38,041 nt of DNA from Woeseiaceae bacterium (lineage in GTDB: Bacteria; Pseudomonadota; Gammaproteobacteria; Steroidobacterales; Woeseiaceae), in contig JASJBG010000049.1 in assembly GCA_030066625.1 (NCBI GenBank), positions 1-38,041 of the forward strand, read 5' to 3'. Below are positions 9,940 through 17,687 of the stretch, piece after piece. The notes beneath the pieces are model-generated. The model was not told where the DNA came from and searched no databases. It was given only the letters and a program-made list of their open reading frames with translations. The number at the start of each line of letters is the position of its first letter. Positions within the stretch are counted from its first letter, which is position 1. Both the position numbers and the translations under genes were made by a program.

Positions 9940-10346
9940 GCAACGACGTTTTCGAATGGCCCGTGCGCGTGTATTACGAGGATACGGACGCGCAGGGCGT
10001 CGTGTACTACGCGAACTATTTTCGCTTCATGGAGCGTGCCCGCACCGAGTGGCTGCGTGCGCTCGGCGTCGACCAGGAGCACATGCTCAACGTGGAGCGG
10101 CGTATGTTCGTCGTCGTCAACACGACGCTCGATTTCATTGTGCCGGCGCGCTTCAACGACGAGCTCCTCGTTACCGCGTCGCTCGGCAAGCTGTCGCGGG
10201 CGAGCTTCGACATCGAACAGAATATCTATCGCGGCGGCGTCGACGGCGAAGTGTGTTGCCGTGGCGGTGTCCGCGCCGCTTTTCTTAACGCAGACACGTT
10301 GAAACCGCTGCGTGTACCCGCTGATTTCTTCAAGGAAGGACACTGA
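9936..10346 (+). CDS. ybgC: Tol-Pal-associated acyl-CoA thioesterase YbgC
   Basis: A 136-residue hot-dog-fold thioesterase of the 4-hydroxybenzoyl-CoA type. The motif [28 protein letters not shown] (in two parts) carries the catalytic Asp after DT. It hydrolyses acyl-CoA or acyl-ACP thioesters and is thought to act in phospholipid metabolism alongside the Tol-Pal complex. It overlaps ruvB by 4 bp and tolQ by 1 bp (TGATG). An aaggaagga at 10332-10339 inside its 3' end is the likely tolQ ribosome-binding site. Confidence 0.96.
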   Translation: MSNDVFEWPVRVYYEDTDAQGVVYYANYFRFMERARTEWLRALGVDQEHMLNVERRMFVVVNTTLDFIVPARFNDELLVTASLGKLSRASFDIEQNIYRGGVDGEVCCRGGVRAAFLNADTLKPLRVPADFFKEGH

Positions 10347-11038
10347 TGGGAGCCGAACTGTCTCCAATTCAGCTGATTCTGGCCGCAAGTACGCCGGTCA
10401 AGATCGTCATGCTGATCCTGGTCATTGCATCGCTGATGTCGTGGACGATCATCTTCACGAAGCGCCGGCTGATTCGCCGTACCAAGGCATCGTCCGACGA
10501 TTTCGAGGCCGCCTTCTGGTCCGGCGGCGACCTCAACACGCTGTACCAGAGCGCCGCGCGCAAGAAAGGCGGCGTCATCGGCATGGCCAGCATCTTCGAA
10601 GCGGGATTCCGCGAGTTCAATCGGGCGGTGCAGCAGGGTGACATCAACCCGGACAAGCTCATCGAAGAATGCCGGCGGGCGATGCGGGTCGCGCAGATGC
10701 GCGAGGTTGACCGGCTCGAGCAAAGCCTCGCGACGCTGGCGACGATCGGCTCGACGAGTCCCTACGTCGGCCTGTTCGGGACCGTCTGGGGCATCATGGA
10801 GTCGTTCATCGGCCTGTCGGGGCAGGGCACGGCGACGCTGGCCGCCGTCGCGCCCGGCATCGCCGAAGCATTGATCGCGACGGCCATGGGCCTGTTCGCG
10901 GCGATCCCGGCGGTCGTTGCCTACAACCGCTACGCCGACAAGGTCGTCCGCCTCGAATACCGCTACGACGGCTTCTCCGAGGAATTCTCGAGCATCCTGC
11001 AGCGGCACGCCCGCACGCGCGCAGCAGGGGGCACCTGA
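10346..11038 (+). CDS. tolQ: Tol-Pal inner-membrane motor protein TolQ
   Basis: A 230-residue inner-membrane protein of the MotA/TolQ/ExbB family, a proton channel energising TolA. Three membrane segments are visible: about 18-38 (TPVKIVMLILVIASLMSWTI), one around 135-157 (STSPYVGLFGTVWGIMESFI), and one around 172-192 (ALIATAMGLFAAIPAVVAYN). The conserved large cytoplasmic loop lies between the first two. Length matches the family. Its start overlaps the ybgC stop by one base and tolR follows within 2 bp. Confidence 0.97.
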   Translation: MGAELSPIQLILAASTPVKIVMLILVIASLMSWTIIFTKRRLIRRTKASSDDFEAAFWSGGDLNTLYQSAARKKGGVIGMASIFEAGFREFNRAVQQGDINPDKLIEECRRAMRVAQMREVDRLEQSLATLATIGSTSPYVGLFGTVWGIMESFIGLSGQGTATLAAVAPGIAEALIATAMGLFAAIPAVVAYNRYADKVVRLEYRYDGFSEEFSSILQRHARTRAAGGT

Positions 11039-11039
11039 C

Positions 11040-11483
11040 ATGGCCACACCGCTGCAGAAGCGCAAGCTGATGGGCGAGATCAACGTCGTACCCTACATCG
11101 ACGTGATGCTCGTCCTGCTGATTATCTTCATGGTGACCGCGCCGCTCTTGACACAGGGCATAGAGGTCGAGCTGCCGAAGGCGGGCGCCGAACCCATCGA
11201 AAGCGCCGTCGAGAACCAGCCGATCGTCCTGAGCGTCGACGCGGCCGGTAACCTGTATCTCAACATCGGCGACGACGAGGACCAGCCCAAGTCGTCGGGC
11301 GTCATCGTCGAGGATGTGACGAAGGTTCTGCGAGCAAGCCCGGGAACGCCGGTGCTGGTAAAAGCCGACCGCAAGGTCGAGTACGGTTTCGTCGTCGGCG
11401 CCATGGTGCTGCTGCAGCGCGGCGGCGCCGAGAACGTCGGCTTCGTTACCGACCCGCTCGATACGTACCCGGTGCCGGAGTAA
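11040..11483 (+). CDS. tolR: Tol-Pal inner-membrane protein TolR
   Basis: A 147-residue ExbD/TolR-family protein. A single membrane segment (about 17-38) contains Asp21 in VPYIDVMLVLLIIFMV, the residue that couples proton flow to force. A periplasmic domain follows with VLVKADRKVEYGFVVGAM, a conserved TolR strand-helix. The open frame extends upstream to 10917 through tolQ, but ATG 11040 is chosen because it begins the canonical MxxxKRKLMGEINVVPYID and has aggggg about 8 bases upstream. It starts 1 bp after the tolQ stop. Confidence 0.96.
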   Translation: MATPLQKRKLMGEINVVPYIDVMLVLLIIFMVTAPLLTQGIEVELPKAGAEPIESAVENQPIVLSVDAAGNLYLNIGDDEDQPKSSGVIVEDVTKVLRASPGTPVLVKADRKVEYGFVVGAMVLLQRGGAENVGFVTDPLDTYPVPE

Positions 11484-11486
11484 CGC

Positions 11487-12335
11487 GTGACCGCCGCGAT
11501 CCGCGATCGCTTCAATATCATCCCGGCCACGTTCGCCGTGCTGCTGCACGTTGTGCTGGTCGGGAGTTTCTACCTCACCTTCGACTGGACGCGGCGTACG
11601 CCGCCGGCCGTACCGCTGGCTATCGAGGCGACGCTGGTTACGGACAGCGCCGTCGTGATCCCGCCGCCGCCCATCGAGCAGGAGCCCGTTGCCGACCCGG
11701 AGCCCGAGATCGTCGAGCCACCGCCGCCCGATCCCGCGGAGCTGGAGCGCGCGCGTCTCGAGGAAGAGAAGCGCCAGGCGGACCTGCGCGCGGAGCAGGA
11801 GCGCATCAGGCTCGAAGAGGAGGCCGAAGCAAAGCGGCAGGCCGAGCTGGAGGCAGAGCGCAAGGCAGAGGAGGAGGCTGAGCGCGAAGCCGAGCGAGAG
11901 CGGCAGCTCGAGGAGCAGCGCAGGCTCGCGGAGCTCAAGCGCCAGGAAGACATTCGCCGACAGCGCGAGGAGAACGAGCGTCAGCGACTGGCACTGGAGC
12001 AGGAGCAGCGCAATGCAGCGCTCGCCGCCGAGGAAGAGGCGATGGCGGCGCGCAGTTCGCCCGAAATGGCCCTCTATATTTCGCAGATTTCCAACAAGAT
12101 CCAGCGCAACTGGATCCGGCCGACGACGGCGCCCGACGACCTGGAGTGCGTCGTGCGCGTGAGCCAGCTACCGAGCGGCGAGGTTTTACGGGTGGATGTA
12201 ACGTCGTGCAACGCCGGCGACGTCGTCGCGCGCTCGGTCGAGGCCGCCGTGCGCAAAGCGTCACCGTTGCCTCTGCCGGCAAATCCATTATTGTTTACCC
12301 GCGAATTGAGACTGACCTTCAGAGTGCAGCAATGA
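11487..12335 (+). CDS. tolA: Tol-Pal energy-transducing protein TolA
   Basis: A 282-residue protein that spans the periplasm and links TolQR to Pal and TolB. It has an N-terminal membrane anchor (about 11-33), a proline-rich stretch with VIPPPPIEQ and EPPPPDP, and a long Glu/Arg/Ala-rich helix (about 83-190). A compact C-terminal domain follows (NWIRPTTAPDDLECVVRVSQ onward, with the paired cysteines of TolA domain III and the LPLPANPLLFTRELRLTF end). The start is GTG 11487 with cggag six bases upstream. The helical domain is shorter than in E. coli TolA (421 residues), which is common outside enterics. The stop overlaps tolB by 4 bp. Confidence 0.95.
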   Translation: MTAAIRDRFNIIPATFAVLLHVVLVGSFYLTFDWTRRTPPAVPLAIEATLVTDSAVVIPPPPIEQEPVADPEPEIVEPPPPDPAELERARLEEEKRQADLRAEQERIRLEEEAEAKRQAELEAERKAEEEAEREAERERQLEEQRRLAELKRQEDIRRQREENERQRLALEQEQRNAALAAEEEAMAARSSPEMALYISQISNKIQRNWIRPTTAPDDLECVVRVSQLPSGEVLRVDVTSCNAGDVVARSVEAAVRKASPLPLPANPLLFTRELRLTFRVQQ

Positions 12336-13642
12336 CAGAGTACCGAAATCGCATCCTGGCCGTTGTCGTGCTGGTGCTGTTAGCGCCCGCCGCTTTTGCC
12401 CAGGTGCTCGACATCGAGATCTACGACGGCCAGGTCGTGCGCACGCCAATCGCGGTCGTGCCGTTCGGCTGGGAGGGCGAGAGCGCCAATGCGCCGCTCG
12501 ACGTCGCGGCGATAGTTAGCGCCGACCTGTATCGCAGCGGCCGCTTCGATCCCAAGGAAGAGCGCGACATGCTGCAGAAGCCGACCACGGGCGCCGAGGT
12601 CGACTTCGACGACTGGACGATCCTCAAGGTGGAGGCTGTCGTCGTCGGCAAGGTCATCCAGACCGGGGCGAATGCCTACACGGTACAGTTCCAGCTGTTC
12701 GATCCGTACGGCCAGAAGCAGCTCGTTGGCTACCGGATGCCCGCGAGCCGCGGCACGATGCGGCGCGTTGCGCACCGGCTTGCGGACATGATCTACAAGG
12801 AGCTGACCGGCGTCGAAGGCGTCTTCGCCACCCGCGTCGCCTACGTGTCCGCCGAGGACCGGGGTCCCGACAAGATGTACCGGCTCGTGATTGCCGACTA
12901 CGACGGCGAGAACGAAAGCGTCATCATGGAGAGCACGGACCCGATCATGTCGCCGGCCTGGTCGCCCGACAGCCGCCGTCTGGCCTACGTCTCGTTCGAA
13001 GGCAATCGCTCGTCGATCTTCGTGCAGCAGCTGCGCACCGGCAACCGCATCCGCGTCTCCTCCGAGCCCGGTATCAACGGTGCCCCGTCGTTCTCGCCGG
13101 ACGGCCGCCAGCTGGTGGTTACGCTCGGCGGCATCGACGGCAACCTCGACCTTTACACGATCGACCTGACCAGCCGCCAGAAACGCAGGCTGACGACACA
13201 CCGTGCGATCGACACCGAGGGCAGCTGGTCGCCGGACGGTCGCTACATCTATTTCACGTCGGACCGCGCGGGCGGCCCGCAGATCTACCGGATACCAGCG
13301 ACCGGCGGGACGCCGGAGCGCGTAACCTTCGAGGGTAGCTATAATGCCCGTCCGCGCCTGTCGCCGGACGGCAAGAAACTCGCGGTGCTGACCAACGACC
13401 GCGGCAACTTCCGGATCGGTGTTGTCGACCTGCGCAACAACGCGCTTGTTGTACTGTCGACCGGGCGCCAGGATGAGAGCCCGAGCTTCGCGCCCAACAG
13501 CGACATCCTGATTTACGCGACGCGGCAGTCCGGCGACGGGGTGCTGGAAACCGTGTCGGCGGATGGCTTGATTCGCCAGCGGATGGCGTCAGGAAGCGGC
13601 GACGTGCGTGAACCCGTGTGGTCGCCGTTCCCGAGATTTTAG
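12332..13642 (+). CDS. tolB: Tol-Pal periplasmic propeller protein TolB
   Basis: A 436-residue periplasmic protein. The signal peptide is about residues 1-24 (ending APAAFA before QVLDIEI), followed by the TolB N-terminal domain and then a beta-propeller of PD40 repeats. Five repeats are clear, each with a SPDG/SPDS-type turn (AWSPDSRRLAYVS, SFSPDGRQLVVT, SWSPDGRYIYFTSDRAGG, RLSPDGKKLAVLT, SFAPNSDILIYAT). It binds Pal and TolA. ATG 12332 overlaps the tolA stop; the frame is open further upstream, but that part is tolA antiframe sequence without a signal peptide. Confidence 0.97.
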   Translation: MTEYRNRILAVVVLVLLAPAAFAQVLDIEIYDGQVVRTPIAVVPFGWEGESANAPLDVAAIVSADLYRSGRFDPKEERDMLQKPTTGAEVDFDDWTILKVEAVVVGKVIQTGANAYTVQFQLFDPYGQKQLVGYRMPASRGTMRRVAHRLADMIYKELTGVEGVFATRVAYVSAEDRGPDKMYRLVIADYDGENESVIMESTDPIMSPAWSPDSRRLAYVSFEGNRSSIFVQQLRTGNRIRVSSEPGINGAPSFSPDGRQLVVTLGGIDGNLDLYTIDLTSRQKRRLTTHRAIDTEGSWSPDGRYIYFTSDRAGGPQIYRIPATGGTPERVTFEGSYNARPRLSPDGKKLAVLTNDRGNFRIGVVDLRNNALVVLSTGRQDESPSFAPNSDILIYATRQSGDGVLETVSADGLIRQRMASGSGDVREPVWSPFPRF

Positions 13643-13726
13643 TGTGAGATTACGTTAACAAATTGATCTAATCTGCTGGTTTTATTTATTCTTTTCGACC
13701 TTGGGCAATCCTTGAAGGACTACATC
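13643..13726 (+). promoter_or_regulatory. AT-rich tolB-pal spacer, possible pal promoter
   Basis: This 84-bp gap is by far the most AT-rich stretch in the Tol-Pal cluster, with ttgatctaat at 13663-13672 and ttttatttattctttt at 13680-13694. No pair of hexamers has ideal spacing, but composition and position fit a secondary promoter giving extra Pal lipoprotein, as is known for pal in other bacteria. A gaagga ribosome-binding site at 13713-13718 precedes the pal ATG by 8 bases. The promoter call is inference. Confidence 0.35.
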
Positions 13727-14251
13727 ATGTCTTCTTACAAGCTTTTGATTCTGTTTCTCGGCGCGTGCGCGCTGGCAGGCTGCGGTGGCGGCCAGACGAT
13801 TCCCGATCCGGAGCCGACCGAGCCGGTGATGGCCGACGACGATGCATCGACGAGCGGCGACGAATTCGAGGACTGGGGCGGCGGCGAGATGGTCGACGAC
13901 GACCTCATGGGCGCCGGCGAACTGGGCATGATCATCTACTTCGAGTTCGATTCGTCCGAGGTGCGCGCCGAGGACACGGACCTGATCTCGCGGCACGCGA
14001 TCCAGCTTGCGGACAATCCGGGCGCTCGCGTGCGCTTGGAGGGCCATGCGGACGAGCGCGGCTCGCGCGAGTACAACATCGGCCTCGGCGAGCGCCGCTC
14101 GCAGGCGGTTCGCCGGCTGCTCCTGATCCAGGGCGCTTCGGCCTCGCAGATTTCGACGGTGAGTTTCGGCGAGGAACGACCGGCGAACCCGGCCTCGACC
14201 GAGGATGCCTGGGCGGAGAACCGTCGTGTCGAGATCGTCTACACGAACTGA
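13727..14251 (+). CDS. pal: Peptidoglycan-associated lipoprotein Pal
   Basis: A 174-residue outer-membrane lipoprotein. The signal peptide ends in lipobox LAGC with Cys19 as the lipidation site. An acidic, flexible linker (ADDDASTSGDEFEDW) precedes the OmpA-like domain (IYFEFDSSEVRAED, LEGHADERGSREYNIGLGERR in two parts), whose conserved Asp and Arg bind diaminopimelate in peptidoglycan. The start was set at ATG 13727, which has gaagga at the right distance; a TTG at 13712 in the same frame lies at that ribosome-binding site and is rejected. It completes tolQRAB-pal. Confidence 0.97.
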   Translation: MSSYKLLILFLGACALAGCGGGQTIPDPEPTEPVMADDDASTSGDEFEDWGGGEMVDDDLMGAGELGMIIYFEFDSSEVRAEDTDLISRHAIQLADNPGARVRLEGHADERGSREYNIGLGERRSQAVRRLLLIQGASASQISTVSFGEERPANPASTEDAWAENRRVEIVYTN

Positions 14252-14258
14252 GTCGACA

Positions 14259-15038
14259 ATGAAAAACCTGCGCTCCGGAAAGGTCTTCATGCTGTTCGCG
14301 CCCGTCGTGCTGGCGGGCTGCACGGCACTCACGCCGCCGTCCGAGGATCCCGTGCTCATCAAGCTCGCCGAACTCGACCAGCGGCTCGAGGCCATCGAGC
14401 GCATCGTCCAGAACCAGAGCCTGGTGCAGCTCTCCCAGCAGGTCACGGCGCTCGAACGGCGCGCCGACGAGCTGCAGGGCGCCGCCGAGGAGCTCGAGTA
14501 CAACTCGACGCGGACGACGGAGCGGCAGCGGGACCTTTACGCCGACCTGGACGCGCGTATCCAGGCGCTCGAGACGAACCTGACCGCGATGAGCCAGCCG
14601 AACGTTCTCGACGGCGGCACGCTGGCGCCGGGGCAACTGCCGGTGCCGGGTGGTTCCGACCAGGAGAACTACCAGGCCGCGTTCGAGCTCGTCAAAGAGC
14701 AGCGTTATGAGCAGGCCGTGATGGCGTTCCAGGAGTTCCTGGAGACCTTCCCGGACAGCGACCGGGCCGCCAATGCGCAGTACTGGCTGGCCGAGTCCTA
14801 CTACGTGACCAGGCGCTTCGACGATGCGCTCGGCGCCTTCCAGGCGGTTCTCGACAGCTACCCCGGCTCGAGCAAGGACGCCGACGCGCTGCTGAAGATC
14901 GGCTACTGCAACTACGAGCTTAAGCAGTGGGACGAGGCCCGCACCGCGCTGACCCGCGTGCAGGCCGACTACCCGGACACGACCGCCGCCCGCTTCGCCG
15001 ACCAGCGGCTCGAGCGGATGGAATCCGAGGGGGTCTGA
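14259..15038 (+). CDS. cpoB: Cell-division coordinator CpoB (YbgF), predicted lipoprotein
   Basis: A 259-residue envelope protein that binds TolA and links outer-membrane constriction with PBP1B activity in E. coli. The N-terminus has a signal peptide ending VVLAGC (Cys21), followed by an alpha-helical coiled-coil trimerisation region (about 35-105). A linker rich in Gly/Pro comes next, then three tetratricopeptide repeats beginning at YQAAFELVKEQRYEQAVMAF. ATG 14259 lies 7 bp after the pal stop; an in-frame upstream ATG at 14205 lies inside pal and would bury the signal peptide. The lipobox is notable, since the E. coli protein is a soluble periplasmic protein. Confidence 0.94.
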   Translation: MKNLRSGKVFMLFAPVVLAGCTALTPPSEDPVLIKLAELDQRLEAIERIVQNQSLVQLSQQVTALERRADELQGAAEELEYNSTRTTERQRDLYADLDARIQALETNLTAMSQPNVLDGGTLAPGQLPVPGGSDQENYQAAFELVKEQRYEQAVMAFQEFLETFPDSDRAANAQYWLAESYYVTRRFDDALGAFQAVLDSYPGSSKDADALLKIGYCNYELKQWDEARTALTRVQADYPDTTAARFADQRLERMESEGV

Positions 15039-15052
15039 GGGCCCGCTAACGC

Positions 15053-15080
15053 TTGTTATTTTAGGACGTTAAGGTATTAT
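15053..15080 (+). promoter_or_regulatory. Promoter of tRNA-Lys (and possibly thrABC)
   Basis: A -35 element TTGTTA (15053-15058) and a -10 element TATTAT (15075-15080) are separated by 16 bp. The mature tRNA begins 17 bp after the -10. The segment after the -10 (tccgcggcttccggcg) is GC-rich, as in stable-RNA promoters subject to ppGpp control; stringent regulation is an inference from that discriminator. Confidence 0.7.
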
Positions 15081-15097
15081 TCCGCGGCTTCCGGCGA

Positions 15098-15172
15098 GGG
15101 GCGTTAGCTCAGAGGTAGAGCATTCGGCTTTTAACCGACTGGTCGTAGGTTCGATCCCTACACGCCCCACCA
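15098..15172 (+). tRNA. tRNA-Lys (anticodon UUU)
   Basis: A 75-nt tRNA with encoded CCA. Acceptor ggggcgt pairs with acgcccc; the D arm is gctc-agaggta-gagc. The anticodon loop cttttaa gives anticodon UUU (15131-15133); the T arm is gtagg-ttcgatc-cctac. The variable loop is 5 nt (tggtc). The first anticodon-stem position pairs T27 with C43, a mismatch where E. coli tRNA-Lys has a G-U wobble; the other four pairs are canonical. The UUU anticodon is the substrate class thiolated by MnmA, which is also encoded in this window. Confidence 0.96.
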
Positions 15173-15191
15173 TTCCCCCAGTGTGCCATTC

Positions 15192-17687
15192 ATGCCTTCA
15201 TCCGTCGCCGTGACCGAGAAGCCCTGGAAAATCCACAAATTCGGCGGGTCGAGCCTCGCCGACGCCAGCTGTTTTTCGAATGTTGCCGACCTGATGCTCG
15301 CCGCCGAGGACGCGCGCGCCGGGGTCGTCGTGTCCGCGATGGGCGGCATGACCGATGCGCTGCTCGCGCTGTCGGCACTCGCCGAACGCGGCGACGAACA
15401 GTTCAACGACGATCTCAATGCAATCGGCGAGCGCTACAGCGAGGCGGCGAGGGCGCTTCTTTCAGGCGATGCACTGATTGCACTGCTCGACGAGTGGACG
15501 CAGGACGCCGAGGATATTCGCGACGTGCTGAAGGCAGCGGCCCTCGTGCGCTCGGCGCCGCAGCGAAGCCGCGACGTCGTCGCGGGCTATGGGGAAATCT
15601 GGTCGGCCAGGCTGCTCGCGGCAACGCTCGAAGCCCGTGACCCGGAGCGTGGCGGCCGCTGGATCGACGCGCGCGAGGTGATCACGGTGCGCCAGACGGA
15701 GCTCGGGCCAACCGTGCTCTGGGAGCGTTCGTCGGAGAATTTCTCCGCGGTCGTTGCCAACGACTTCCGCGGCATCGCCGTCGTTACGGGCTTCATCGCA
15801 ACGGACGAAGAGGGCCTGCAGACGACGCTCGGCCGCAATGGCAGCGACTACTCGGCGGCGATTTTCGCGGCCCTGAGCGACGCGTGTGAACTCAGCATCT
15901 GGACGGATGTGGACGGCGTTATGAGCGCCGACCCGAATCGCGTGCCGGAAGCACGGGTCATCGACGAGCTGACCTACAACGAGGCGATGGAGCTGGCGTA
16001 TTTCGGCGCCAAGGTGATTCATCCACAAACGCTCGGACCGGTGATCGATAACGGCATCCCGCTCTACATCCGCAACAGCCGCAATGCTTCGCACCCTGGC
16101 AGCCGGATATCGGCGGACGGCGGTGACGGCGACAACATCAAGGGAATCACGGCGATTGCCGGAATGGCGCTCGTCAATCTGGAGGGCGCCGGCATGATCG
16201 GCGTACCCGGCACGGCCGAGCGCCTGTTCGAGGCGCTGCGCGACGCGGGCGTGTCTGTTACGTTGATCTCGCAGGCCAGCTCCGAGCATTCGATCTGCAT
16301 CGCCGTGCCCAACGACGTCGTCGAGCGAGCACAATCGGTCATCGCGCAGGCGTTCGCGGACGAGCTTGCGAGCGGCCAGATCCAGAGCGTGGACGTGACG
16401 CCTGCGCAGAGTATCGTTGCGGTCGTCGGCGATGGCATGGCGGGCACGCCGGGCGTTGCGGCGCGTTTCTTCGGCACGCTTGGTCGCGCCGGCATCAATA
16501 TTCGCGCGATCGCGCAGGGCTCCTCGGAGCGCAATATCTCGGCGGTCGTCGACTCTGAGGAGGCCACACGGGCGCTTCGGGCCGCGCACTCGGGCTTCTA
16601 CCTGTCGGCCAAGACGATCTCGATCGGCCTCATCGGTCCGGGAACGGTCGGCAGCACGCTGCTCGACCAGCTGCGCCGGCAGGCTGCGCGCCTGGCCGAT
16701 GACTTCAACCTGGATCTGCGGGTGCGCGGCATTGCGCGCTCCCGTTCGATGCTGCTCGGCGAACGGCGCATCGGCCTCGAGGACTGGCAGTCGCAGTTCG
16801 ACAGCGACGCGGTCGAGCTGGACTTTGATGCATTCGAACGACACGTGAACCCGGACCACCTGCCGCATGCCGTCATCATCGACTGCACCGCGAGCGATGA
16901 CGTCGCGGCTCGCTACGCTGGCTGGCTGGAACGCGGAATTCACGTGATAACACCGAACAAGAAAGCGTTCAGCGGCCCCTACGACTACTACGAACGACTG
17001 GTACGCGACGCGAGCGTCGGCAGCGCGCACTACTTCTACGAAACGACGGTCGGCGCGGCCCTGCCGATCATCGGCACCCTGAAGGACCTGATTGCGACCG
17101 GCGACGACGTGCGCACCGTGCAGGGCATCTTCTCGGGCACGCTGGCCTATCTATTCAACGTCTACGACGGCACGACGCCGTTCTCTGAGATCGTTCGCGT
17201 CGCCCGCGACAGCGGCTATACCGAGCCCGATCCCCGCGATGACCTCTCGGGCATGGACGTTGCGCGCAAGACGACGATCCTCGCGCGCGAGCTCGGTCAG
17301 GCTCTCGAGATAGGCGACTTCCCGGTGCGAAATCTCGTCCCCGAAGCACTGCGCGACGGCAGCATCGAGGAATTCCTCGATGGCCTCGCGGATTACGACG
17401 ACGAGATGAAGGCGCTCTACGACAAGGCCGAGGCAGCGGGCAAGAAGCTCCGCTACGTTGCCCACCTCGGCGCCGACGGTTCCGCGAAAATCGGACTCGA
17501 AGCCGTCGATGGGTCACATGCATTCGCGAACATCAACCTGACGGACAACGTCGTGCAGTTCGAGACGGCCCGATACTCCGCCAATCCGCTCGTCGTGCAG
17601 GGACCCGGTGCGGGACCCGAGGTGACTGCGGGCGGAATATTCGGCGATCTGCTTCGGTTGGCCGGTTACCTCTCTTCGGGCGACTGA
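15192..17687 (+). CDS. thrA: Bifunctional aspartate kinase / homoserine dehydrogenase
   Basis: An 831-residue fusion catalysing the first and third steps of threonine synthesis from aspartate. The kinase domain (about 12-300) begins with KIHKFGGSSLADA (Lys16) and contains TDVDGVMSADPNRVPEA. Tandem ACT domains (about 310-465) suggest allosteric feedback, presumably by threonine. The dehydrogenase domain starts near 479 with the NAD(P)-binding GLIGPGTVGSTLL. It continues through VIDCTASDDVA, TPNKKAFSG and the active-site region FYETTVGAALPIIGTLKDL. E. coli ThrA has 820 residues. ATG 15192 is preferred over GTG 15183; neither has a clear ribosome-binding site. The start is only 20 bp after the tRNA-Lys CCA end, with no attenuator-like leader. 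Confidence 0.97.
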   Translation: MPSSVAVTEKPWKIHKFGGSSLADASCFSNVADLMLAAEDARAGVVVSAMGGMTDALLALSALAERGDEQFNDDLNAIGERYSEAARALLSGDALIALLDEWTQDAEDIRDVLKAAALVRSAPQRSRDVVAGYGEIWSARLLAATLEARDPERGGRWIDAREVITVRQTELGPTVLWERSSENFSAVVANDFRGIAVVTGFIATDEEGLQTTLGRNGSDYSAAIFAALSDACELSIWTDVDGVMSADPNRVPEARVIDELTYNEAMELAYFGAKVIHPQTLGPVIDNGIPLYIRNSRNASHPGSRISADGGDGDNIKGITAIAGMALVNLEGAGMIGVPGTAERLFEALRDAGVSVTLISQASSEHSICIAVPNDVVERAQSVIAQAFADELASGQIQSVDVTPAQSIVAVVGDGMAGTPGVAARFFGTLGRAGINIRAIAQGSSERNISAVVDSEEATRALRAAHSGFYLSAKTISIGLIGPGTVGSTLLDQLRRQAARLADDFNLDLRVRGIARSRSMLLGERRIGLEDWQSQFDSDAVELDFDAFERHVNPDHLPHAVIIDCTASDDVAARYAGWLERGIHVITPNKKAFSGPYDYYERLVRDASVGSAHYFYETTVGAALPIIGTLKDLIATGDDVRTVQGIFSGTLAYLFNVYDGTTPFSEIVRVARDSGYTEPDPRDDLSGMDVARKTTILARELGQALEIGDFPVRNLVPEALRDGSIEEFLDGLADYDDEMKALYDKAEAAGKKLRYVAHLGADGSAKIGLEAVDGSHAFANINLTDNVVQFETARYSANPLVVQGPGAGPEVTAGGIFGDLLRLAGYLSSGD

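Noticed and set aside
15098-15172. An integration (att) site in tRNA-Lys
   Set aside because: No integrase gene and no repeat of the tRNA 3' end is visible in the window; core genes flank both sides.
15173-15191. A thr-operon attenuator or leader peptide
   Set aside because: Only 19 bases separate the tRNA from thrA; there is no room for a leader peptide and no hairpin with a U tract.
15462-17030. A 522-residue minus-strand frame antisense to thrA
   Set aside because: Shadow of a clearly identified bifunctional enzyme, with low-complexity Arg/Asp-rich translation.
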